Shown in pieces: positions 1 through 12,423 of a stretch of DNA of 64,000 nt. The notes beneath the pieces are model-generated. The model saw only the letters and a list, made by a program, of their open reading frames with translations, was not told the DNA's origin and did not search any database. Where the stretch lies: the NCBI GenBank assembly GCA_963693085.1, contig OY856409.1, positions 1,332,512,415-1,332,576,414 of the forward strand. The letters run 5' to 3'. The stretch's first letter is position 1. The number at the start of each line of letters is the position of its first letter. A program made the position numbers and the translations under genes. This stretch comes from Alisma plantago-aquatica (Eukaryota > Streptophyta > Magnoliopsida > Alismatales > Alismataceae).

Positions 1-99
1 ACCATTAGGACGACCTGCTCCTTTTCCGAAGATGCACAAACACCATGTACTAATGATGTATCCCTAAATAAGAAGCTGTGCGAGTCCTAGAAAATGACT

Positions 100-1040
100 T
101 GCATCTCCATATCAGGGACATTTGGGAGTCAATGAGACTACGAAGGTTGTACGCTCCAATTTCTACTAGACATCTATATTCAAAGATTGTCAAGCCTATT
201 TAAAAAATGTGATGCATGTAAATAAAATAAACATGATTTTTTTCTAAGCACGATGACATGCCTCTTGTTTGCTAGATAGAATTACAAATCTTTGATGTCT
301 ACAAAATTGAAGGTATGGGACCTTTTACCTATTCTTTCAAAGACCAGTACATCCTCATTATAGTGGACTATGCCTCCAAATGGATCAAAGCTTTGGCTTC
401 ACACACCTGCAATTCCAAGACAGTTACAAGAATGTTAAGGAATATCATTTTTCTAGTTTTTGCATACCACAGATTGTGATAAGTGATGACAAATTTTAGT
501 AAAAGATAATTTGAAGCATTATTCTTGAAATGTGGTGTGAATAATTATGTGTCTATGTATTATTACCCACATACATAAGAGAAGTAAAAGCATCAAATTG
601 TTAAATAAAACAAATCTTGGAGGAAACTATCAGAAAATCTAGGAATTACTGGTTAACCAAACTTGATGATTCTCATTGGGAAAATCAAATAACATTCAAA
701 ACACCTATTAGCACCATCCCTTATCATTTAGTCTTAGACAAGTCATGTACCATTTCATCTTGAGGAACAAACATTTTGGGCAATCAAGAATCTAAACATG
801 AATAGTCAATTATCAAAAGAGAAAACATTTATTGCTCCAAGATCTTGAAGAACTTCAATTTCATGCATATGAGAATGCCAAAATATGCAAATAAAGGACC
901 AACACATGGGCCAACATTCATATCAAACAAAATAATATCTTAGAAGGTGACAATGTTCTGATTTTCAACTCCACCATCAGATTTTTCCCTAGGAAACTAC
1001 TATTTTGATGATCAAGACCATTCATAGTGGTTAAATGTGA
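100..1040 (+). pseudogene. decayed Ty3/gypsy integrase (Athila/Tat-like)
   Basis: Integrase joins retrotransposon cDNA to the chromosome. Read across frames, about 130-225 gives a worn zinc-binding segment (GHLGVNETT, then FKDCQAY and CDAC, the last reached only after a one-base frameshift). About 310-480 gives the start of the catalytic core, with GPFTYSF, YILIIVDYASKWIKAL and VISDD. About 610-730 gives KQILEETIRKSRNYW and FKTPISTIPYHLV, the end of the core. The order and wording match Athila/Tat integrases, including the related but minus-strand copy at 57.1-58.3 kb. Many stops and frameshifts mean no function. The upstream part of the element lies outside the window, and no env-position ORF or LTR is recognisable downstream. 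Confidence 0.8.
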
Positions 1041-1388
1041 TAAAGTGAATTTTTAGGATTGGATATCCAATTGAATAAGTGCAATAATGAATTTGAGAAT
1101 TTGAATGAATTTTAAGTCTATATACATTTATATTTATGTTGACATCATGGATGCAATGTCAAAGTTTATTCCTTTTGAGAAATTTAATTGAAAGGACAAA
1201 TAATTATTTTTGACACCAAAGAATAATAGCATGAAAGTTTAGGTTCTAACAAAGATATGTTTAAAATTTCATGGATTTTGGATGCTCCTAGAAAAAGTTA
1301 TAAGAGTTTGAATTTGGAGAGACATAAATGATGATATACTTGAGGACTTTGGTTGTATGTTTATTTAAGACATAGTTCTCAGCTAAGG

Positions 1389-2450
1389 TTATGCCACACG
1401 AGTAGAACTATCCATGAATCTAGGTAGTAGATGCATAGCCATGGATTGACTATGTAGAATCATCACAACCTCAGGATGGTTAGATCGAATGGAGCAGAAC
1501 CCTTCTCCTACCTTCAGTTTGAATGAAGAACGTGGGAGAGAGTAGCTGGAACTCCCCCCACCATCACACATCATGATCATGTGTTGAGGAGAGAAACTGA
1601 GTGAACAATTACTATTAGGAGACTAAATCTTACTATTTGACCCTTCTTACAGTTCTTTTGGTCCCTAAGAAGCGAGGACGAGTGCCCCTAGCCGGTGGTT
1701 TCTCCACTAGTTCTTACAGTAGAGAATGAGAAGTAGAAAATGGAGGTTGATAGGGAGTTAGAATAGATATCAGAGGCAAACAGGATTGGGAGAAGGAAGT
1801 AAGGTCCCCATGGATTGAAACCCTATTGTTCCTACAAGCTACCAAGAAACTTCTTTTAGTCGACCAACCCCACTTTGTTGGAGAAGAAGATGGTGCTCGG
1901 GGACATGTACAGAGCGCTCATCATCAAGAACAGGGGTTGTGGGTGAGTTCATGGAGGCTTCTTAGTTGTTTCTATGTCTTCCACCTTGCACAAGTAGGAT
2001 GTGGGTTGGTTTCCCTCTTTTTTCTCCACCGTGCTAGAAGCAGGAGGCAGCGAGCCAACTCGATGGGACTTTGGAGGCAAGGAAGAAGAGCCTTGTAGCC
2101 GAGGAAGCCTGTAGTTGGAAGGCGAAGCTATTGGTGGCCTTAGGAGATAACGAAGAGCTCTCCCGTTCCATTAATTTCTCAGCATAATGGAGATCTCATG
2201 ACAACAGTGGGACAGAGTCTCATAGGACCCGCGTAGGTGCTGACTGTTTGAGATGCGAGCAAAGGATATTTCGATCGGGCTAGTAGATCTGTCGATCCAT
2301 GGATCTAGTAGTAGATCCAGACTAGGCTGGTCGCAACCCTAGCGTCTAATCCAGTGAGGAGAGAAAAAATGGTCTAGATGTTGAAGTCCAGATGGCTTAG
2401 GGAGTGGGCGACACCCAATACGGCCACGTGTCGGCATTTAATTGGCTCCA
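1389..2450. other. gene-poor stretch with a GC-richer island
   Basis: From about 1,640 to 2,450 the base composition is clearly less AT-rich than the surroundings. The longest open frame (1826-2098, plus) is about 90 codons, has no recognisable domain and is probably chance. GC-rich leaders of similar size lie inside the LTRs at 39.5-40.2 and 45.2-45.9 kb, so this may be part of an unrecognised LTR. I cannot show that. Confidence 0.4.
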
Positions 2451-3390
2451 AAAGGTAAAAACCTAGAAATTTCTCATATCTTCATAATAACACAAACAAG
2501 ATACCAAAATTCTTAGGAAAATGAGTAGGACAACATGGAACCCTAATATCTATATTTTGATTATAAAATCTGTTGGTATCATACAAGATGTATTATACTC
2601 ATTTGATGTATAAAAAATTCCAAACGATCTCCTAAAATTACGATAATATGTTAGTAAATCCATATTCATGTTTCTAATCTATTTAAGGTCAATGATTATG
2701 ATGTTGATGCACTAAATCTTGTAATTTTCTCAATATGGTTAATTTGGGCTAATAGCCCTAAATAAAATGATGTAATACATTTATTATAAATAAATGATGA
2801 AACTTACATGATACCCTCATTTAAGTAAATAGAAGCTAATATGGGACTTTGATATTAGTTAGATGTATATCATTCACGTTATATGAAGATGATCCTTCAT
2901 ACATGGGTTGTAACCCTAATATTAATAATACATGTAACCTAGGATTAATTTGTGCACATAGTCATATGCACTCAAATAATAATATTATGTATTATAATCT
3001 AGAATATGACATCAGTAAGATAATTCCAAGAAGATAATTAAGACAAGTAATGATGGGTATATCCTAATGATCTAAGAAAACCCTAATGCATCAACTAGGG
3101 TTAAGATGATGGAAATCTAATGCATGTCATATATGATCTTATCTTAATCAGGGTTTGACCAAGAGTGATAGTTGACTCAAGATTATATGCTAATTAGGTT
3201 TGTCCTTCTTCAAGGTACTCCATGCCTCTTACTTGGATTATTATACAATATGCTTGTATTATATGTGTAGTAAAATACTTGGCATATGATATTGGATGAA
3301 ATGATTGTTCTTGTATGATATCTTGCTTGATTTTTCATACTTATATGGCTATAAGCATGAAACATAAGATATCTAATCCATTATATTATA

Positions 3391-3566
3391 GCACTAACTC
3401 TATTTGGTAGAATAGTGCATTGATGAAAGTACTAAATCTCTTTGGTAGAATAGTACATGTGAGCACTAAATCTCTTTGGCAGAATAGTGCATTTATGAAA
3501 GTACTAAATCTCTTTGGCAAAATAGTACATGTGAGCTCTAAATCTCTTTGGTAGAATAGTGCATGT
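3391..3566 (+). repeat. five-unit hairpin minisatellite, alternating 38/34-bp units
   Basis: Units start at 3391, 3429, 3463, 3501 and 3535, so the spacing alternates 38, 34, 38, 34 and the true period is 72 bp. Each unit has a 6-bp inverted repeat around a conserved loop containing CTCTTTGG. Units 1 and 3 have stems GCACTA/TAGTGC. Units 2 and 4 have GTACTA/TAGTAC. Unit 5 has GCTCTA/TAGTGC with one mismatch. The array lies upstream of the TATA box at 3721 within an LTR. Confidence 0.9.
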
Positions 3567-3720
3567 GGTTGCTCAACTTTACATATAATGGAAAATGTGC
3601 CTAAAATATGTGTTCTCTTTTGTTAATAAACATCCTTGCTCAATTATGCTTTTGTTATATATTTCTGTTGTTACTGCCAAATATTAGTTTTATCTTATTG
3701 CCAAGCTTAGTAATGAGAGG

Positions 3721-3728
3721 TATATAAA
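3721..3728 (+). promoter_or_regulatory. TATA box of the plus-strand LTR
   Basis: TATATAAAA follows GAGAGG and fits a plant TATA box. It lies 155 bp downstream of the hairpin array and about 450 bp upstream of the LTR end, which is usual LTR promoter geometry. Confidence 0.45.
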
Positions 3729-4174
3729 ATACACGTAGGGGCACTCAGTACAATATTCTTGAATATTGTGCTGACGTGTACCAATGTAATCTTTTGTTTA
3801 GGTTTGTGGACATATGATCTTGAAGACTATGATAGTTGAAAGTTGTATGGTGAGCTGATGTATAGGTGGACCTATTGTTTTAAGATCTTGTTTTAGAATG
3901 TAGTACATGTATATGTAAAAGTTTGTTGTTCAATATGTAATATCAGATGTTGTAGCAATTCATGTTGTAATTATATGTTGAATGGTGAACATGTGTTGTT
4001 TGGTTTTATTATTGTTCATGTGCATGTGCTACTGTTGTTTCCTTCTGACTTCCTCTAATTTTCTTCTTCTTAGCCTAGTGTGTGGTGCTTAAATTGGGAT
4101 TCTCACTGAGGTGAGGTTTAAATTTGGATGTCACACATCAGATTAAGTTTTAGAAAATTTGGGGACGTCACATG

Positions 4175-4186
4175 TGGTATAAGAGC
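4175..4186 (+). promoter_or_regulatory. primer binding site, initiator tRNA-Met
   Basis: TGGTATAAGAGC differs by one base (C to A) from TGGTATCAGAGC, the complement of the 3' end of plant initiator tRNA-Met. It sits two bases after the LTR terminus CACA, as expected for priming minus-strand DNA synthesis. Confidence 0.7.
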
Positions 4187-5681
4187 ATGAACAATAGCAA
4201 AGCCTAACATTTTCTCATTATGCAACTCAAACTAAAGAAAACCCTGAACTTTAATAATCTTTAGGGTTAAATTAGTTGTCTTTTAGAGACTAGATCTGGC
4301 CTAGCCTCTAGGTTAGCACCTAGATGGCTGAGAACGAGGTCTATACTAGCGCTTGTTGTATAGAAAGTCCTAAGATGTCATTCTTTCCTTATAATGTGGC
4401 CGTATGGGATGTTACATTATTTGGAAATGGTGTGCATCAAGGGAAGACAAACCTTTGACATATGATGCATCTATGTTTTGGGTAGCTACACTAGTCTATA
4501 CTTTTCTCACCCTTTTCACTAGGTGACATGGCACTAGAATCTCTACTATGTGTAGGACACTCGTTTTGTGGATTTGGTTTTTAATTCCAACCAGATCGAA
4601 CCTTGATAGTTTTCTCTGATGTCTGTCTTATTGAAAAAAAACTATATAATATTTTATTATATATGAAAGTATTACAAAAATGTGTCCCCACACATGTACG
4701 AGTAGGAGGTGGTCATGCAACCTAAGTGAAAGTGAATGACATCAGCCTAGAAGAGAGAGTAGTTCTGGATTAGGTGTATAAAGCCTTTTTAGAGTATACG
4801 ATAGATGGAATAGATGAAATAAGTTTGTTGATATGATGTAAGTATTATATAGATGATATTAGATGGTTTATGACAATCAATGTTGTCTTTAAGGATTAAG
4901 GTCCACTTTTGAGGAATTGAGATAAGTTTTTACAATACAAGTATATGTGCTTTTCTAGGTTAAGACAAGCTAAGATAAGATCAAGTTGTGAGTCAGCATG
5001 AGCCTCAATCTCTTTTACAAAGTAGGACCTCTAGTCTTGGGGCTAGTTATAGGGTTAAATCCAGAGAAAGTGAGACCTAGAGGGAGAAGGTTAGAGAGAC
5101 TAAACTCCAAGATATGAGAAATATAAGAAATATGTGATATGATATGTCCTAAACTAGAATACTCCTAAGTGATTGAGTTGAGTTGCCTTATGCATGATTC
5201 CTGTAGTTTTGTTGAACCCTAGATGTCCTTGGGAGGACCAAACCATAGAGAGACCGAAATATGTTGTCTATATATGAACATGTAAACATGAATATGAGAA
5301 CCTACCATCTGGGTGAGGGTGAGAGAGAGTCCCAAGACCCTGGAGGAGGTAACTATGTTTTAGTTTCTATGAAGCCTCATACTCATGTTGGTGGTTCCTT
5401 ATAGGACTCTAGTGGTGTATATGAGACATAGAGTTGGGAAATAGTGTTTCATGGGTATAGAACCTATGAAGAGTATGCCATATCATGTTTTGGTTTGTGC
5501 ATATGTGGTTAGAGTTTGTGAAGTTGATCACTAGTGCCAATGAGGTAATTTGAGAATCCTAGACTAAGAGAGGGGGATAAAATTTTGTGCATATGAGATA
5601 CTCATGGAACTGAGTGAGTTCAAAGAGACATGGCCTGACACTACCCTCATAGTATGGGTTAGGAGAGCCTCAATTGGACTA

Positions 5682-5716
<35 letters not shown>

Positions 5717-8700
5717 TGGGGAGTCACTTGTATATGTTTGCTTAGAAACTCATAGGACAACCATGATACAAGTCCTCCAAGGCTATCAATGTTCATTTTG
5801 TCTTGTGTCATGTCATCCACAAATCATCTACAATGATCTCTTCACAAAATCTGAGACAAGAAGTATATACCATGAGGATACCCATATTTTTGGTGAATTA
5901 TGGAAGGACACCCTATCAACATTGGAAGGCTCATGATCGACAAATGAACTTCTATCGTAGATCAACAGTGGGACTTTTACATGAGTGGACTTGTGAATAT
6001 AATTAGTCCTACTCTAGGATACCTAGATTTCCTCAAAGATCTTACTGAGTCCAAGTGAAAGCACACCATTAATACTAAGTATTTGATATATAATGGCATT
6101 GTAGCCCGTTAGGAGCACAAATCCTTCTATTGATTCAAGAAGGCCAACCTCTTGCTCCCTCTGCTTGGCATGAGCCACTATGACGAGGCCAACTCTTATT
6201 CAGTGAGGAAAAACTGAATATTATGATCCAAAAGTGTGAAGGACAAAATATGAAAATGGAAAAAGGATTTTGTTTGGATCCTCCCCACACCTCCCAATTC
6301 ATAAAACACAATTTTTTTTCCTATAACTGTGGAAGAATCAACTGAAGCATTAAACATATCCTCTCTTATGTTGTAAAAACTCATAATGTCTCCCTGTTGA
6401 GCCTCTCTTGGTATGCATGGACATATAACAATCTTTTGTGCATATTATACATAATAAGCATCCGTCCAACAAAAGAAGCAACCTTATCAGGATACAACAT
6501 CAAACTACATCTACCGCCACATACATTGTGTGACTAGTAATTGACCAAACAAAGTATACAACATCTCCTTTATGACATCACTCTACCATATCTGAACATT
6601 ACATCTATGATACACCAGAAAACTAACCCTATGGACGTTTTGTATGATCAACCAGATCATCAAGATGATCAATCACCACCACACCATCACCATTCTCCTC
6701 CTCATTCCTTAGATGAGAAATTATATTGTAGCAATGATGGTGATTAATTTGGAAAGTATTTTGACTATATGTGTGAGGTAACATATCATGCTACTTCCAT
6801 TTTAGCTAATGTTACCTAAAAAATACATGCTATTATCTCACAGATATTCCATATCTCTAACTTTGTATATTCAATGTGGTCTCTTTGATGTCAAGTTGGA
6901 GAATTTCCATCTCTTCCAAACTAAATGGATGGAATGACATGCCTACAATGTGATATGTACACTTTATAGCTAGAGAAGGAAGACAAATATTGGTTGATGA
7001 AGGATAAGCATGTTGCCAACCAAGAGTGATGTCGCATATGACTCTCTCACAAAAAATGACAAGGCAAGGCCCACCCTTTATTACCATCACCAAGACATTC
7101 CCTGAGAAATCTATTGAAGGTATTGATGAATGGTCTCAACATAACCACCACCAATATGCTACATTAACATGACATGATGACTCCTCCTGTGTTCCTAAAG
7201 CAATCATGATCAAAGCTTGCTAGGATACAACCAATCTAAATACCATGAATGAAATCTGACCTGATATCTCTGCCTCTCCACATGATAAGGTTCCACCTTC
7301 AGTTTGCCAAAAAGTTATATGCATCATATTGAGAATGCTACCAATAATAATACCAACATGCATGACACACACATCAACCCTACTATAAAATCAATTGAGG
7401 CTGATTTCGAGGATGTGAATGTATCAAATTTTGGGGACACAACTTCACAATGGACACATCATCAAGGTCTCAACTACAAGCTATATTTTAGGAATATGAG
7501 AAGCCCTTTTTTCCCTTCTTACATTGCTTAGGGGGTCTACTAGTTTCTTGTTCACTTTCTCAGTAAATCATCATATTGTAGTCAATCAAGGTGACACACA
7601 CCTAGAAGTTAATGTACCACACCAATCATCACCATTACTCTTTAATGATGAGGCAGTCACTTCCCTCAACTCTGAGTATGAGGGTCCTGCCACACAAGCT
7701 TCCAACAACCCCATTCAAGCATGCACTTTTAGTGATGATGAGGAAAACTATCTCACTATAACTAACCAACTCATTACGTAGGACTGATCAACCCTTTTTC
7801 CTAAACCACCGCTCCCACAACCCCGAGCATCCAATATAAAATTAAGGACATGAACCCAAATTCAGTCAGTGGTATGCAAGTGCAAGATATTTTGTTCTCA
7901 TGACATATAAAAATGGAAGCCACATTGTCTACAATAACAACTTATATTCTTTATCTCAGGACACTCTTTAGCATTTTTAGGATCCCATCTTGTATCAACA
8001 AGCATGTCTTTACTATTTTCACATAGAATAGTCATGCTGAGTGACAAGCAGTGGAAAATATATAATTGCACACCCACTCTATCTATATGCCTTTCCAAGC
8101 AAAGGACCAAAAAATACTACCTCAAAACTTTGGTCAAAAAACTAAAGGACCACAAAACAAATACCATGCTGCTTCCATTTCATTACAAGGATCATGGTTT
8201 CTTTGCAAAACAAGCCTTATAACTGGACAAGTCTTGTACAATGCTTGTTGTACCAAGCTTCCACATACCTGAATGTGTTTGCAAGATCTTGTGGCATGGA
8301 AAATGCCTTACATCCCAATTTGGTTGGAACACCTAATCTATGTCTGTTGTTCATGATACAGTCCTAATGGTCCTCCTATTCAGTAGAACCAATGTCCTAT
8401 CAATAGTCAATAGAGAAAGGGTATAGTGTTTTCATTTTGCTTCACAACATGGAGGCCCAAAACCATGGTACATTTCTGGAATCCCTCAACCCAACACTCT
8501 CACTTCATTAAGTTGGAAATATGCTATGGAGGTTGTCCATGACCTTTGCTTTTTCCAAGACCCATCACTGTTTCAAAATCTACGAGATCTTTACCCCCTA
8601 ATTCCATGACCCTACAAGGTACCCGCCTATCAAACAAAACTTTGTGTGACAACATTTATAACCACCATTACACCAACAACATAGTGTCCTGCATGATGAA

Positions 8701-9563
8701 CAATGTCAATATGTGTAGGAACATCATACCACACCTCCAGGGTGAACTTGTATCCCTAAAAACACATTATAACCAATAATCCACACCTCTCATTGGAAAT
8801 GCTCATGACATTATAAACCTTCAAGCATTCCTAGAAGAGAATACTGTTGGAACTATGGTGGAAGTCAAAGGAACAAAATCCACTATAGTTTCTAGTTTTG
8901 TGAATCTCCATAGGATTGCTTATAATAGACTTCTTATGATGATTTGAATGTCATCATGTGGAGATTAAAAGCTAAATAACATAATTAAATTGTATTATAT
9001 CGTGATGATGTCTATATGATCTATAAAATTCACTAAAAGTTGGTGACTATTTGGCTTTTAGTGTCATGTGTGCATACCAATCCTTGCTAGGTCAGGGATT
9101 AGATAATGTCTATATGACTAGTTTAATTCTAATGAATGACCTATATGATAGGAATTTTTTAGGGGAAAAATAAATATCTCTCAAGTTAGAGTCTACATTT
9201 GGCCACTATAAAGTTCAAATATCTACCTATGCTTCACGATAACCATTAGAAAGTGCTTGTCATATTTACAAGAGCAAGGAAGGTCATATTTTATAACAAC
9301 TCAGGCTACTTATTCGATACCATGGGCCTAAAATATTCCACAATGGTCAATAGAAAAACAAAACTTTGAGACAAAATATGTGCTTGAGAGATCATTAACT
9401 TAATGAAAAAATATAGCAAAGGATACATGGAACATGAAATGGAGCAAACGAAAATTCTGCCACCACATCCCACAAGAACGATTATCGAATGATTGCGGCT
9501 GCCATGTCCTTAACTAGATGTATTCTTTGTTAGTTCTAGAGGTGGAAGAATGTAAAGAGGAAA
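4187..9563. other. no recognisable gene; AT-rich decayed sequence
   Basis: The first kilobase or so should be the interior of the element primed at 4175, but I cannot recognise a gag or pol domain in it. Short open frames occur at 5604-5936, 7304-7531, 7524-7781, 8004-8222 and 8546-8779 (all plus). None is longer than about 110 codons and none has a motif I can name. The first is partly a translated TA microsatellite. The sequence is most likely old transposon debris. Confidence 0.5.
5684..5713. repeat. (TA)n microsatellite
   Basis: Uninterrupted TA dinucleotides, about 15 repeats. Confidence 0.95.
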
Positions 9564-9568
9564 ACTAC
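9564..9568. repeat. target site duplication, left copy (ACTAC)
   Basis: ACTAC directly precedes the first LTR base (TGTAAGG). The same five bases follow the last LTR base at 35697. Five bp is the normal gypsy integrase stagger. Confidence 0.85.
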
Positions 9569-11301
9569 TGTAAGGAGGCGGGATCACCCCCTTACTAAAG
9601 ATTTGAAGAATAAAACATCCATTCCAAACAAACTCAAAGGTATGTTGGAATAGTTATAAATCTTCCAAATTTATTATAATGGTAAGTAAAAGACCAAAGT
9701 GTAGTAGAGGAATAAAAATAATAACAATATTCAATTTTCACAAAAGATTACAAAATTACATCATAATATCCCATAAGGGTTTACATGTATGATACAACAT
9801 AAGGATCTAAGTAGAGGGAAATCTAAACCATAACAACTTTGTCTCCAAGCATTAACTCCTAAAGCTAGTCCAAAACTTCATGCCTTATCATCCAAGTCCT
9901 TTACCTAGGGTTGGAAACATACCCCAGTAAGAAGAGAAAATAGATGACATCGACAAAGGTTGGTATGCGCATAGTAAATAGGAAATTGAGCAATATATGA
10001 AATAAAGGACATCAAATATAAAAGACTTCCCATAGAAAGGATAAGGACCACCCAAATGGGTATCAAGAGAAAAGGAATTGAAATCATGTGATAACAAAAT
10101 AATACTTGCCACTAATAAAACATAAAGATTGTGCTACACAAGCACATGTAAAGAATTAAGGCACACACCCCATATCATGAACCTGCATGCATGTGTGATA
10201 AACATAGCCCTAGAACAATATAAACACAAAGGTGGCCAAGTGTCATAAACTTGAAACCTGATAGAGAAAGGAATACTTCCAATCTCCCAAATATATGAAA
10301 CATGGGCCGAGAATCACACATCTTGCCATGGGTATGAGGTTCCTTTCCATCCCAAAAGAGCAAGAAATATCACATCTACTCGGCAAGAAATAACACATAG
10401 GCCATAAAAACCAATGCAATTACACTAGTCTAGTGCAACTGAATCACATAGCATTTTAAATGTAGAGGCAAGTAGAAAGTATAGTCAGAGTATATAAACT
10501 AGTCACAACATAAGAGACCAACATATACATCCACCTCATAAGTGGGCAAAAGACATCACATGTCATCTTTTAGAGTTGCATCATGAACAAAGCATAAGAT
10601 AACAGTTCAAAAGAATATCCATGATCACATGATCACATGATCAATATCAAATAAGGTAGTTCACATGAACCATGATTTTCAAAAGAAAAGATATTGTGTA
10701 TAGGCTAATGTTCATAGGACAGAGAGAATGAATAAGCATAGGTGAATTGCTCAACATAGAAGAATATGGGATACATCATACCTCAACTTCAGAGTGTAAA
10801 TAGTTCAAGTCAAGCCTAGGCCTACAAAGAAACTCTAGGGAAGGTGGACAGGTCCAATAAGTAAGGTTCCCAAGCTTAGAGACGCTGAATTCTCCAACAA
10901 AGCTCCTATCTTGAGCAAGAAGCACCTTCTCCACTTTAGAGGTGAAAAACCCTAATAAAAGAACATGGAGATGAGGTGTTTATGGGTTCTAGGTGGGATT
11001 TAACCATGGAAGGCCATGTTTACGACCTGGATGAAGGTGGAAGGAAGACTAACAACATGAAAATAGTGAAGGAAAGGGGAAAACTTACTAGTTTTTGTCA
11101 AAATAATCAAGGAGGAGCTTTAGAAACCCTAAATAGAGCAAATTTGGAACCCTAGGAGCCTTCTTCACCAAGGTAAGCACCTCCTTTTATCTTGGTACAG
11201 TACCTTTATGGAAAAACAAAGTAGGAATGATGCTTTAAGCTGGAGGGAATAAAGGAGAGTAATAGTTTTCGAATTGGGAGTTGGGAAGGAGTAGATAATG
11301 C

Positions 11302-11310
11302 TATATAAAG
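11302..11310 (-). promoter_or_regulatory. TATA box of the array LTR (LTR 1 shown)
   Basis: The plus strand reads CTATATAAAG and the minus strand CTTTATATAG, so the core is usable in either orientation. It is conserved in most sister LTRs and lies just downstream (element sense) of the 86-bp repeats, which supports a promoter role. Confidence 0.45.
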
Positions 11311-11318
11311 AAAGAGGT

Positions 11319-11558
11319 CAAGTATGAGGTGTCTATGAGACTTTCCATGTGTCATTTATAAGGGTGTCCATGGACATGCAAGACTTTATGGATAAGGAAG
11401 AAGTCAATAAGGAGGTGTCAAGTTACTTTCCATGTGTCCAATGCTAAGGGTGCCTGTGGACATGCAAACCTTTATGGATAAGGAAGTAGTCAAGCATTAG
11501 GTGTCCATGGAGCTTTCCATGTGTCCTTAGCCTAGGGATTTCATGGCCATGCAAGAGG
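11319..11558 (-). repeat. 86-bp tandem repeat inside the LTR U3, about 2.8 copies
   Basis: Units of about 86 bp start at 11319, 11405 and 11491, the last being partial. Shared words are CTTTCCATGTGTC, GGACATGCAA and TTTATGGATAAGGAAG. The same block recurs in LTRs 2, 3, 5, 6, 7 and 8, and is lost in LTR 4. It sits directly upstream of the TATA box in element sense, where enhancer repeats are common in retroelements. Confidence 0.85.
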
Positions 11559-12423
11559 ACATATCATAAAGTCTTCTTGAATATCAAATGTCATTTTATA
11601 GACACTTATAGGCCATCCCAACTGACCTCAAATCAAAGAAATAACCCCATTGGTTGATATCTTCTAAAGATAAGCTCATTTATAAAGAGAGTAATCCCTA
11701 AAACGCCCTTGGAAAGAAACACCTTCAAACCAAGGTGCAAATAGGTGCCCTATAGTTCAAAAACTCGATAATAGTAAGGGAATATATAAGGATTATAATG
11801 CATGCGACAATTTGCAAAGAAAACCTCCCAATCAGGTAAATTGCAGAAAAGTCCAGAATGTACATAAAATTGCATAACTTGCACAAACAACATCAAAATT
11901 GGACCAAACTTCATCCAAAAGTTATCTTTTATGTGTTGAATATAAAATTAACATTATTTACATATTTTGATGTTATATACTGACATTATTAGTTACTTAT
12001 GCCTTTTACTCATTTTCTCTCTCCTAAACTTATCCTAATATTTCAAGGTTGTCCAAATTAGATGAAATTTGACATGTAGGCTAATTTTGATATGTAGATT
12101 TCAAATTTGAAGTTTATTTCCACTTTTGAGACTTATTTTTATGAGATATGTCATATGGCCCATTAACAATCCATTATCTAAATTATTCATCCAATTAAGT
12201 TCCTTATCTTCATATTAGCACCAAAATGAGTTGTGGCATATTTCATGTATCCATTATAAACCTAAGATTAATGTTAGAAAATTAGGTTACATTAAGGTGA
12301 TCTATACATGCATTAGCTCATTAGGCTTATACTAAACATCTATTTATCTCTAACCATCAACCTTGTTTGGCTAAGTCCAAAATATCAACTTCCAGGGTAG
12401 GGTCCGAGATCTAGTATGTTACA

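Larger units (their letters stand above)
3391..4172 (+). mobile_element. 3' part of a gypsy LTR (Tekay/Del-like), left edge not found
   Basis: The segment ends in GGGGACGTCACA, a common ending of Tekay/Del LTRs, and is followed after two bases by a primer binding site for initiator tRNA-Met. A TATA box at 3721-3728 would place the transcription start near 3,750 and leave an R-U5 of about 420 bp. The hairpin array occupies U3. I could not find the TG end to the left or a second LTR copy to the right, so this may be a truncated element. The given start is only the first position I can support. Confidence 0.5.
9569..12423 (-). mobile_element. array LTR 1 (outer LTR, 3' side of element)
   Basis: About 2,855 bp, TG to CA. 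On the minus strand U3 runs from 12423 down to a TATATA box at 11302-11310, and R-U5 makes up the rest. It holds the 86-bp repeats at 11319-11558. Its left edge abuts the target duplication, so this is the outermost LTR. The 140-codon frame seen in some sister copies is broken here. Confidence 0.9.

Noticed and set aside
1150..1300. Possible Copia gag start (MDAMSKFIPFEKFN, then a stop)
   Set aside because: Only about 15 residues look convincing before stops and frame loss, too little to separate from chance.
3391..3566. CRISPR-like array of regularly spaced repeats
   Set aside because: The units are contiguous hairpin repeats with no unique spacers, inside a plant LTR. It is a minisatellite.
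6541..8780. Several plus-strand frames of 60-85 codons as exons of a host gene
   Set aside because: No domain, no consistent splice sites and no codon bias could be seen. Treated as unrecognised sequence.
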